Part shown: positions 1 through 5,910 of the stretch, one piece after another
Position numbering within the stretch: position 1 is the stretch's first letter
Layout: every line of letters starts with the position of its first letter
DNA from: an uncultured Eubacteriales bacterium
Lineage (GTDB): Bacteria > Bacillota_A > Clostridia > Lachnospirales > Cellulosilyticaceae
Direction of reading: 5' to 3'
Assembly: GCA_900556665.1 (NCBI GenBank)
Contig: USPX01000131.1
Span: forward strand, 1 to 5,910
DNA: 5,910 nt
The notes under the pieces: generated by a model
Database searches by the model: none
What the model was told of the DNA's origin: nothing
The model's input: the letters and a program-made list of their open reading frames with translations, nothing else
Translations under genes and position numbers: made by a program

Positions 1-436
1 CTAACTTATCCTTCGTATGCACTCCATAAAATTCTGTTGTGCCATAATAAATATAATCTTCACCCATCCCTAAGTTAAAATATAAAATACTTACAGAAAT
101 CACCTTTGAAACTTCTTTATATGCTTCCCCTATTTTTAAATAATCTACAATCACCTTAGAAGTCCCAAATAAAATACGTTCTAAATAATCCGATTCACGT
201 TCATTTTGAATTTCGATAATGATTTTTTCTTTATTTTCATCTTCTACTAGAATGTCTACCCTGTTAAATTTGCTACTACGCTCATCTTGATTACTTTCAC
301 TTTCTAAGATATTTAAAATAACAATATCTTTCTTTAAAAGTGCAGATAAAAAGCCTTCTAATACTTTAAAATCACTTTTATTTCTTAGCATCTTTTTGAT
401 AAACCAATCAAAACGTATAAGCTTATTCATTGCCAT
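1..436 (-). CDS. Rpn-family PD-(D/E)XK nuclease / putative transposase, N-terminal part (cut by window edge)
   Basis: The reading frame is open from ATG at 436 to the left edge, giving 145 residues with no stop; the C-terminal part lies outside the window. The N-terminus (RFDWFIKKMLRNKSDFKVLE, residues 8-27, then GFLSALL) and the segment around residues 45-80 (ESESNQ, KFNRVDILVE, IIIEIQNERE) match what I know of the recombination-promoting nuclease family annotated 'PD-(D/E)XK nuclease family transposase'. The catalytic pattern is visible as D61 followed by E75-x-Q77, the ExQ variant typical of this family. Members are DNA endonucleases that stimulate RecA-independent recombination; some have been linked to phage defence. 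Full members are usually about 300 residues, so roughly half is seen. The start at 436 is chosen because AAGGTGGG lies 8 nt upstream; a second ATG at 430 would be too far from it. It lies 129 bp beyond the dynamin operon and is probably transcribed separately. The active-site residues are intact in the visible part. Confidence 0.88.
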   Translation of the reverse strand, partial: MAMNKLIRFDWFIKKMLRNKSDFKVLEGFLSALLKKDIVILNILESESNQDERSSKFNRVDILVEDENKEKIIIEIQNERESDYLERILFGTSKVIVDYLKIGEAYKEVSKVISVSILYFNLGMGEDYIYYGTTEFYGVHTKDKL

Positions 437-565
437 CTTTGTTACCCACCTTCTTCTCTTTTATTGTTATTTTACTATCTTATTACTTTCGTTGCTATAT
501 TTATTATTACCATTATTTTATCTATGCAAACAAGAGTTTGTATCTCTTAACACTGCTAAAGCTGC
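437..565. other. AT-rich spacer between the dynamin operon and the Rpn-family gene
   Basis: This is the only real gap in the window, 129 bp and strongly AT-rich. It probably carries the promoter of the Rpn-family gene. I see a TTGTTT at 528-533 (minus strand) followed at 17-21 nt by TAATAA-type sequence, but no clean TATAAT, so no promoter is called. Only weak 5-bp hairpins occur near 525-548 and neither is followed by a T-run, so the end of the upstream transcript is not marked by a recognisable intrinsic terminator. Read-through into the nuclease gene is therefore possible. Confidence 0.5.
445..457 (-). promoter_or_regulatory. Ribosome binding site of the Rpn-family gene
   Basis: On the minus strand the purine-rich run AGAAGAAGGTGGG ends 8 nt before the ATG at 436. 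It fits the anti-Shine-Dalgarno sequence (AAGGTGG core) and decides in favour of 436 over the in-frame ATG at 430. Confidence 0.7.
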
Positions 566-1780
566 TTATTTTGCTATGGCTACATTTGTAGCGTATTGTG
601 TGAGCAGTTGTATGCCTGCTTTGTCATTTGTAATTTGGTCTTGCCATTGTTTTATGAGTTTAATCACTAAGTCGTAGTTGATATTCTCTTCTTTTAAAGT
701 TCTTTGCATATCTTTGAGATCTTGGCGCATTTGTTTGAGTTCGTCTACAGTGATGCCGTTTTTAAGACTGTTTTTAATAGATGGTTCAATTTCTATGTAG
801 GCTTTAATGGCACTGTGGTATTTGACGGTACTATAAACCTCTAGTCTTTCATCAAGGCTTATTTTTGCTTTTTCAAGGGCTATTTCGATTTCTTCACATT
901 GTTTTTCTAGGTTGATGTATTTTTCTGCAGCTTCTCTTTTTGGTTCAATGATAAGGTGTTGTGGGATGTAATCTAGACGTCCGAAATACTCACCATAAAC
1001 ATTTTTAAGGTATTCTACGGTTTTGAAGAGGTTAATAATGTCTTGTTTGGTGATGTCCTCTTTTTCGTAGTATGTTTTTAAGATTTCGATGTACTCTTCT
1101 TTGTAGCATTCTAGTAAATCCTTTAGTGCATAGGCTTCATTTTTAACTGCTAGTATTTGGGCCTTTTTGTCTTCTTTGAGGAGCTGCTTTCTTCTATCAT
1201 AGATTTGTTGTAATTGCTGTTTGATTTGCTCTAGCTCTTTAAGTAAAATATTGTGTTCTGCTGAAATTTCTTCTATTACCACTTCTGATGTAGCTTCTTC
1301 TTTAAGTGCTTCAAGCTGCTCACCTTCCCATAGCAGGTGTTCAATATGATTTTCTAGTTGTTCCTCTAAGCTAGCCATTCTATTTAACTCATCTTCTACA
1401 GAAGTGTCGCAAATTAATCTTTCTAATTGTTCTACTAAATCACCATATGCTTTAATCTCTTCTGCGTAGGCTTCATAATCCATTTCTGAGTAGATGTCCT
1501 TAATCTTTAAGCTTGCATCAATAATATCTTCATAAACTGGTTGATTTTTATAGACTATTAGTTTTTTTCTTAAACCACTTTGCGCTAATGTTTCATCTTT
1601 AGTAAGCTTACAATAGTGTTCGTAGTCTTTACGATAATCTAGTTGTAGTGTTTTATATTCTTGCCATCTTTCTTCTAGTTGTCTCTGCTCACGTTTTTTA
1701 TTATTTACCTTTATATGACGTAAGTGTGCATCTTCTAAATATGGATAAGCTAATTTTAGTGCTTCATATTTTTCTCTCAT
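566..1780 (-). CDS. Coiled-coil-rich protein of unknown function, last gene of the dynamin operon
   Basis: This is a 404-residue protein that I do not recognise. It is dominated by Glu, Lys, Leu, Gln and Tyr, with very few Pro or Gly, and is predicted almost entirely helical. Heptad-like stretches are clearest at about residues 25-60, 130-210 and 283-315, with a further helical segment near 345-385. A short less regular part around residues 262-282 (YFGRLDYIPQ, then IIEP) may be a hinge between two helical halves. There is no signal peptide, membrane segment, nucleotide-binding motif or metal site, so it is most likely a cytoplasmic scaffold or adaptor. The ATG at 1780 overlaps the stop of the 86-aa gene as ATGA, and no good Shine-Dalgarno precedes it (the upstream bases read AAGCAGCTAGCAAA), so translation probably depends on termination-reinitiation from that gene. 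By position it belongs with the two dynamin-like GTPases, whose own stalks are also helical bundles; a physical partnership is inference. Confidence 0.85.
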   Translation of the reverse strand: MREKYEALKLAYPYLEDAHLRHIKVNNKKREQRQLEERWQEYKTLQLDYRKDYEHYCKLTKDETLAQSGLRKKLIVYKNQPVYEDIIDASLKIKDIYSEMDYEAYAEEIKAYGDLVEQLERLICDTSVEDELNRMASLEEQLENHIEHLLWEGEQLEALKEEATSEVVIEEISAEHNILLKELEQIKQQLQQIYDRRKQLLKEDKKAQILAVKNEAYALKDLLECYKEEYIEILKTYYEKEDITKQDIINLFKTVEYLKNVYGEYFGRLDYIPQHLIIEPKREAAEKYINLEKQCEEIEIALEKAKISLDERLEVYSTVKYHSAIKAYIEIEPSIKNSLKNGITVDELKQMRQDLKDMQRTLKEENINYDLVIKLIKQWQDQITNDKAGIQLLTQYATNVAIAK

Positions 1781-2037
1781 TTTGCTAGCTGCTTCTGCTT
1801 GTTTGTTGTATGTAGTTTCAAGTTCTTTGCCAAAACACTTGTTTTCATTTCTTCATCTATTTCACTTGAACTATTTGTTCCTTCACCTATTTCATCTGTG
1901 CTACTTGCTTCTGAACTATTTTCTTCTAGAGTAGAAGATTTAAAATGCTGCTGACAGAAGCTTTCCCAATCTGGGAGTGTATTGGTGGCTGCTTGCTGTA
2001 ATATAAGTTCCGTTAATTCTTCTAATATTTCTTTCAT
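1777..2037 (-). CDS. Small 86-aa protein with a Ser/acidic linker, unknown function
   Basis: The protein has three visible parts. Residues 1-33 form an amphipathic helical head (MKEILEELTELILQQ, then LPDWESFCQQHF). Residues 34-64 are low-complexity Ser/Thr/Glu/Asp and probably disordered, with an imperfect internal repeat (NSSEASSTDEIGE against NSSSEIDEE). Residues 65-86 are a Lys-rich tail (KNLKLHTTNKQKQLAK). This head-linker-basic-tail plan suits a bridging or adaptor peptide. I do not recognise a family. It is a real gene rather than a chance ORF: it starts 3 nt after the stop of GTPase B, has AGGG 6 nt before its ATG, and ends in a 4-nt ATGA overlap with the next gene. Its position between GTPase B and the coiled-coil protein suggests it may link them; that is inference. 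No signal peptide or membrane segment is present. Confidence 0.78.
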   Translation of the reverse strand: MKEILEELTELILQQAATNTLPDWESFCQQHFKSSTLEENSSEASSTDEIGEGTNSSSEIDEEMKTSVLAKNLKLHTTNKQKQLAK

Positions 2038-2040
2038 ACC

Positions 2041-3867
2041 CTACCCTATTAAGTCACTAAGGAAATTCATCTTATTGATTGCTATATCTTCCTGAGTAAC
2101 TACTTTCACCTCTAATGTTTTTCTAATTTCTTTAAGTTTTTCTCTATAGATATCCATATCTCTTTCGTAATGTCTAATTTCATCTTCTAATGTATTTAAT
2201 AAATCCAGTTCACCAAGCCCATTTTTCTTATCTAATGCTTTTTTAAGCTGATTTGCCACCTCTTCACTAGGTGCTATAAATGGATTTTCTTTTAATGCTT
2301 GTTCAAGAATTTGTTCTTGGCATGCTAAAAGCTGTCTTTCTAAATCTTCGTATCTGATTTCTAAATCCTCCTCATGAGCTACACTCAAACGTTTCATGAG
2401 GAATTTGCTTACAGCGATTGTTGGCACTAATACAACGGCTGCTTGTATAAATCCGATAACTGTAGCTGTTGGTGCAATAGCCGTCATCGCACCTGCTAAT
2501 ACAGTACCTATGCCCACACTTTCTGCAATATCTACTGCAACCCTTTTGCTATCATTTGCTAAGAGCATTCTCTCTTCCTCTTCCACATCTGCCATATAGC
2601 TTAGCCTTTCTTCTTCCATGACTTCAAGCATAGTTTCTTGTACTAACTCATCTACTTCTCTTGCAAAGTCTTCATCAATTTTTTGACTTTCAATTTGCCA
2701 ATACTTAATGAGTTTTTGCTCTAAATTTTGACTTTGAGCTGTCATATATTCTTTAATCCACTCTTCATTTAAGTATTTTTCTTCCCATGCTTTAAGGGCT
2801 TCTTCATCACTACTAAATTGATAGAGTTCATTCAGCTGCTTTGCAAAGCTATCATTTTTAAGCCACATAATGTATTCCCTATAAATTCTGTCTGCAATAT
2901 AGTAGTGCTGCTGATCAATATGGGCTTTTTGCTTTTCACATTTCTTAAGAATACCTGCTGATAGACGTACGATTTGTCTATGTAAAGTCACATCTTTATA
3001 AATTAAAGCTTGAAGTTGTCTTGCAATAATGCGTTCTTTGGCACGTTCCTTTTCATCTCCTACTAATGCAGTTACAGCCTCCATTAACTCTAGTACACCA
3101 TAACTTTCTTCTTCTCCCTTTAAGGCACTTTCTAAAGCTTTATAACCTGATACAGGATAAAAATCAAGATAACCAATATATGCAGTAGCTGCTTCTATTA
3201 ATTCTTCTTGAGACATACTTAGCTCATCTATGCGATTAAGTACCCCTATGATTTCTTTGTCCATATTGGCAATGGCTTCTACTTCTTCACGAATATTACT
3301 TTGACCAATGTAATGGCTATTAAAAATCCATAACACTACATCAGCTTCTTTAATATATTTTTTAGTTAAATCTTCATTGGCTTTAGTAACTGTTCCAATA
3401 CCTGGTGTATCTACTAAAGTAAATTGCTTTAGCAAATCTATATCTAAACCAAACTCTACACATTTAACACTCTTGCACTTATCCGCATCATTAAATTCTT
3501 CCTCAATGAATTTTTGAATTTCTTCTACTGAACCTTCTTGTTTTTGTCCATTTTGATAATACACACGTCCATATGGTTCTGTGCTATATTTAAATTGATA
3601 AATAAATGCCGTAGCTTCAGCCACATCTACAACTGAAATATTACGCTTTAAAATACTATTGATTAAAGTAGACTTTCCGGCTTTTACTTCTCCCATAAGT
3701 ACAATATTAATTGGGTCATTTTGTGTATTAATAACTGCTTCTAATTGTTGTATAATCTCATTAAAACTTCTACTAAAAGAGCTAAAGAGATGTAATTCTT
3801 CGTTTCTGCCTGGTGCACTATACATTTGTTGTCTAAGGTCACTGGCAAATTGGCTAATGCTCATCAT
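2041..3867 (-). CDS. Dynamin-like GTPase B with hydrophobic paddle-like segment
   Basis: This is a 608-residue bacterial dynamin-family GTPase. The motifs, counted from ATG at 3867, are: G1 P-loop GEVKAGKST at 59-67, G2 candidate T86 (EATAF), G3 DTPG at 153-156, G4 NRID at 211-214 and a G5-like PVSG at 238-241. Residues 270-440 are long Glu/Lys-rich helices typical of a dynamin neck and trunk. They are followed by a 40-residue hydrophobic Gly/Ala/Val segment at 451-490 with Pro466 and Pro482 (DNA 2398-2517), then by return helices from about 497 to 590. That layout matches the membrane-inserting paddle or transmembrane hairpin of bacterial dynamin-like proteins such as BDLP, which bend, tether or fuse membranes using GTP. 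The frame is open up to an ATG at 3918, but the start at 3867 is preferred because AAAGGAG sits 6 nt before it and the overlap with GTPase A drops to 14 nt. The ATG at 3864 is an alternative start. A direct partnership with GTPase A is inferred from the coupling. Confidence 0.92.
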   Translation of the reverse strand: MMSISQFASDLRQQMYSAPGRNEELHLFSSFSRSFNEIIQQLEAVINTQNDPINIVLMGEVKAGKSTLINSILKRNISVVDVAEATAFIYQFKYSTEPYGRVYYQNGQKQEGSVEEIQKFIEEEFNDADKCKSVKCVEFGLDIDLLKQFTLVDTPGIGTVTKANEDLTKKYIKEADVVLWIFNSHYIGQSNIREEVEAIANMDKEIIGVLNRIDELSMSQEELIEAATAYIGYLDFYPVSGYKALESALKGEEESYGVLELMEAVTALVGDEKERAKERIIARQLQALIYKDVTLHRQIVRLSAGILKKCEKQKAHIDQQHYYIADRIYREYIMWLKNDSFAKQLNELYQFSSDEEALKAWEEKYLNEEWIKEYMTAQSQNLEQKLIKYWQIESQKIDEDFAREVDELVQETMLEVMEEERLSYMADVEEEERMLLANDSKRVAVDIAESVGIGTVLAGAMTAIAPTATVIGFIQAAVVLVPTIAVSKFLMKRLSVAHEEDLEIRYEDLERQLLACQEQILEQALKENPFIAPSEEVANQLKKALDKKNGLGELDLLNTLEDEIRHYERDMDIYREKLKEIRKTLEVKVVTQEDIAINKMNFLSDLIG

Positions 3868-5758
3868 ATACTTCTCCTTTGATGTACGATACAATTGTAT
3901 TTTTCTTAATTGGCTCATTTAATAACTCAGCGATTTGACCTAAATGGGCAATATAGGCTTTAGCCGCTATTTCATCTGCATAATAATTTCTAAATCTCGT
4001 CTCACGCATTTGGTCGATCTGATGTGTCACATCATTTACGCTAGTTTCTAAGCTTTTTATAAGCTCCTCCATAATATCTCGTTTTAAAGCTTCAAATTGT
4101 TCTTTAAGTTGCTGCTCACATTGTTTCACACGCTTTCTTTTCACTAAGCTTCTCACTAACTGAAATTGCTCTAATACCCCAAACATTTCAAAGTTTAAAT
4201 ACTTATTAAAATCAATTTGACTTACATCTATACATTGTATAACTTTTTCAGCGTTATACTGCTGACCGTTTGTAGGCCTATTCCCTAAAATAATCGTATG
4301 ATACCCAGCTTTAAGCTGAATAAGTGCCTCCTCAATATCTTTGTTTAACTGACTTAAACCTGTTTTAAGTTCTGGAAGCATAAAAATATTTTCCTCAATA
4401 TATGCCTTTTCTGCATGTCCTTCCGTAAAAAGTAATTCTGCTTTTTCCTCGATTGTCTTTAAAACACGGTTTTCATACTGATTTAAGAATAACTTTATGC
4501 GCTCTTCTAAATCACGGCCAACATCTTTTATATTTTTTCTAAATTCATGTGAAAGGCATTGCTCTTTGACAAGAAGTGCCTGCATCATATCTCTATGATT
4601 ATTCACGATTCGTAGTAAATCTTCTTCTTCACTACGCACAAATTGTAATGTTTTATCTATACGCAGTGTACTACTGGATTGTAAGAAATGCTGATAAATG
4701 TAGTCCTTTAAGGCAACAATGCCACTTGTCTCCAGAAGCTCTTGTGGTGCATCTGGTGTCATTTGCGATGCTAAGGCCTGACGTGCTGATAAAGGCACAA
4801 TATCTTGTAACATGCCTTCATAAATTGCCTTACCTTGGGCGATCAGCATTGGAATTTTTTCTGCTTCCTTTAACTCATCACAACGATTCATTACACCTAA
4901 CATCTGTGCCTTCTCAAAGACTACACCCTGTTTATGCAATGCTTCGCCTATTTGTTCTACTTGTTCAAAGGAAGCCTTCTCACAGTTTTTATTAATATCT
5001 AGGACACATAATATGCCATCAGCTTCCTTGTAGTAAGTGGTCATAGACTTTTGGACACCTGCCTTATTTAAGTCCTGTGCAAGGCCTGGTGTATCTACAA
5101 TCTGAAAATGTTTTAAAATCTCACTGCCTTGTAAAGGCCATCTTACCTCTATAATAGGAGATATGTACTGATATTTTTCATTAACCTGCTTTTGCGCCTC
5201 TTTGAGCATCTCTTGACGCATTTTAATTGGAAGTTCTTTAACCTTCTCGCGTACAAGCTGCATTTTTTCATGACATTGATTCATTGCTGCTTCACGCTTA
5301 CTTTCTTCTTCCGTAATGCGTGCTTTGGCTTCCTGTACAGGTAAAAGCTCTTTTCTTGTCCCCTCTGGTTCTAGGTAAGTTATTTCTGCACATGGCTCTT
5401 TATTTGCAGTATTGTCCTCATGAAAGACATCTACACGCCATGTCATAGCTGTTTCCTTCATTTTAGCTACTTCATTACCTATGAGGGCATTGATTACTGT
5501 GGATTTACCTACCTTACCATTTCCTACCACAAACAAAGAAAACTTCTCATCCAGTCGTTCTGTCATCTCCTCAATTGCCGCTACATGTTCACTGACATCA
5601 CCTTGTATAGAAGGAGACAAGCACTCTACTTGTTCATTTAATGCGGCTAAACGCTGATCTAATTGGGCTTTAATAGCAAAACGCTCTTTAAGGGCATTTT
5701 CCCTTTCTATGTGACTATAAAAATCTACTAACCTCTCTAGTAATTGTTTATCTACCAT
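3854..5758 (-). CDS. Dynamin-like GTPase A with a helical insert in the G domain, no membrane segment
   Basis: This is a 634-residue dynamin-family GTPase. The motifs are: G1 P-loop GNGKVGKST at 79-87, G2 candidate T103 or T106 (KETAMT), G3 DTPG at 222-225, G4 NRCD at 291-294 and a G5-like VPLSAR at 321-326. An N-terminal helical segment (1-70) precedes the G domain, as in bacterial dynamin-like proteins. Between G2 and G3 lies a charged helical insertion at about residues 131-200, which makes the G1-G3 distance far longer than in GTPase B (about 143 against 94 residues). After the G domain, residues 365-600 are mainly helical, with no hydrophobic hairpin like that of B; a basic patch KRKRVK at 540-545 could contact lipid headgroups. 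The ATG at 5758 has GGTGATG 5 nt upstream and overlaps the stop of the upstream membrane-protein gene by 11 nt. Its 3' end overlaps GTPase B by 14 nt. The role is probably membrane remodelling or tethering together with B, with A as the non-inserting partner; that division is inference. Confidence 0.92.
   Translation of the reverse strand: MVDKQLLERLVDFYSHIERENALKERFAIKAQLDQRLAALNEQVECLSPSIQGDVSEHVAAIEEMTERLDEKFSLFVVGNGKVGKSTVINALIGNEVAKMKETAMTWRVDVFHEDNTANKEPCAEITYLEPEGTRKELLPVQEAKARITEEESKREAAMNQCHEKMQLVREKVKELPIKMRQEMLKEAQKQVNEKYQYISPIIEVRWPLQGSEILKHFQIVDTPGLAQDLNKAGVQKSMTTYYKEADGILCVLDINKNCEKASFEQVEQIGEALHKQGVVFEKAQMLGVMNRCDELKEAEKIPMLIAQGKAIYEGMLQDIVPLSARQALASQMTPDAPQELLETSGIVALKDYIYQHFLQSSSTLRIDKTLQFVRSEEEDLLRIVNNHRDMMQALLVKEQCLSHEFRKNIKDVGRDLEERIKLFLNQYENRVLKTIEEKAELLFTEGHAEKAYIEENIFMLPELKTGLSQLNKDIEEALIQLKAGYHTIILGNRPTNGQQYNAEKVIQCIDVSQIDFNKYLNFEMFGVLEQFQLVRSLVKRKRVKQCEQQLKEQFEALKRDIMEELIKSLETSVNDVTHQIDQMRETRFRNYYADEIAAKAYIAHLGQIAELLNEPIKKNTIVSYIKGEVYDEH
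3874..3880 (-). promoter_or_regulatory. Ribosome binding site that sets the start of GTPase B
   Basis: The minus strand reads AAAGGAG here, followed by AAGTAT and then ATGATG (3867 and 3864). This strong Shine-Dalgarno lies inside the last codons of GTPase A. It argues for a start at 3867 rather than the in-frame ATG at 3918, which would add 17 residues and a 65-nt overlap. Confidence 0.85.
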
Positions 5759-5910
5759 AATTCATCACCAATATTGCTAGCACTACAAGGCATAAAATAA
5801 TGCTTGCAGCCTGCATACCTACTGTGATTTTAAAGCGTTTATCCTGCATTAATTTTTCGTCTTCTCTTGCCGCTAAATCTTGTAATCTAGCTTTTTCTTG
5901 TTGCTGCATC
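5748..5910 (-). CDS. Single-pass membrane protein, C-terminus (5' end uncertain, at window edge)
   Basis: This frame is too short to be obvious in an ORF scan. It is open from the right edge to TAA at 5748-5750 and encodes 53 residues if the ATG at 5907-5909 is the start. No ribosome binding site can be checked because the window ends there, and the gene may extend further upstream. Residues 1-26 are charged and helical (MQQQEKARLQDLAARE and onward). Residues 28-51 form one transmembrane helix (ITVGMQAASIILCLVVLAIL and onward), ending in a short NYGR tail. The plan is a cytoplasmic coil attached to a C-terminal membrane anchor; cytoplasmic orientation follows the positive-inside rule around K24-R25-K27, though only R53 lies on the other side. 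Its stop overlaps the GTPase A start by 11 nt, so it belongs to the same operon and could anchor or recruit the dynamin-like proteins to the membrane. I do not recognise a family. Confidence 0.65.
   Translation of the reverse strand, partial: MQQQEKARLQDLAAREDEKLMQDKRFKITVGMQAASIILCLVVLAILVMNYGR
5763..5769 (-). promoter_or_regulatory. Ribosome binding site of GTPase A
   Basis: The minus strand reads GGTGATG, then GAATT-type spacing to the ATG at 5758. GGTGAT pairs well with the 3' end of 16S rRNA. It is embedded in the final codons (LVM) of the upstream membrane-protein gene, so the two genes share this stretch and are likely translated together. Confidence 0.7.

Noticed and set aside
501..533. 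Candidate promoter for the Rpn-family gene (TTGTTT plus TAATAA-type hexamers).
   Set aside because: In such AT-rich sequence several weak hexamers occur by chance and no -10 close to TATAAT has correct spacing.
525..548. Possible intrinsic terminator after the coiled-coil gene (AAGAG/CTCTT, or CAAAC/GTTTG hairpins).
   Set aside because: Stems are only 5 bp, the two alternatives exclude each other, and no T-run follows on the minus strand.
396..677. Plus-strand 93-aa ORF with very hydrophobic sequence that could pass for a membrane protein.
   Set aside because: It overlaps the antisense starts and ends of two supported minus-strand genes and the AT-rich spacer. Its Leu/Phe/Tyr richness is what poly-T-rich DNA gives, and no convincing ribosome binding site precedes it.
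566..760. Seemingly more C-ending codons (CTC, AAC, GAC, GCC) at the 3' end of the coiled-coil gene, hinting at a joined-on segment.
   Set aside because: Similar CTC and CTG codons occur inside GTPase B, and the helical character of the protein continues without a break; too weak to claim.
3868..3918. 17-residue N-terminal extension of GTPase B starting at ATG 3918.
   Set aside because: It would overlap GTPase A by 65 nt and leaves the strong AAAGGAG at 3874-3880 unexplained; the start at 3867 fits both.
4576..4995. Plus-strand 139-aa ORF inside GTPase A.
   Set aside because: It is entirely antisense to a gene with clear dynamin motifs, its composition is odd and it has no recognisable domain; a shadow frame.

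Overview
The window looks like a piece of a low-GC Gram-positive (Firmicutes, probably Clostridia) chromosome. The DNA is visibly AT-rich, Lys/Glu/Ile codons end mostly in A or T, Shine-Dalgarno (SD) sites of the AAGGAG/GGTGAT/AGGG type sit at normal spacing, and the genes are packed end to end. This placement is inferred from composition and protein style, not from a marker gene. All six genes I can support lie on the minus strand, so the biological order runs from the right edge (5910) to the left edge (1).

Right to left, the layout is: (1) the last 53 codons, or all, of a small single-pass membrane protein (5748-5910); (2) dynamin-like GTPase A, 634 aa (3854-5758); (3) dynamin-like GTPase B, 608 aa (2041-3867), which carries a hydrophobic hairpin-like segment that A lacks; (4) an 86-aa protein with a Ser/acidic linker (1777-2037); (5) a 404-aa mostly helical, coiled-coil-rich protein (566-1780). 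Successive junctions are an 11-nt overlap, a 14-nt overlap, a 3-nt gap and a 4-nt ATGA overlap, so this is one tightly coupled operon. After a 129-bp AT-rich gap comes (6) the first 145 codons of an Rpn/PD-(D/E)XK 'putative transposase' nuclease, cut off by the left edge.

The central interest is a five-gene module built on two different dynamin-like GTPases in tandem. Paired bacterial dynamins are known in other settings: LeoB/LeoC with LeoA (called Eleos in the phage-defence literature), the Campylobacter DLP1/DLP2 pair, and the fused DynA of Bacillus. They tether or remodel membranes, and some protect against phage. Here the pair is linked to a membrane-anchored protein upstream and two unrecognised helical accessory proteins downstream. 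My working inference is a membrane-remodelling or membrane-surveillance complex. B would be the membrane-inserting subunit, A a partner GTPase, and the 86-aa and 404-aa proteins adaptors or scaffolds. Nothing in the sequence proves the physiological role. No RNA genes, CRISPR arrays, IS ends or convincing terminators were seen.
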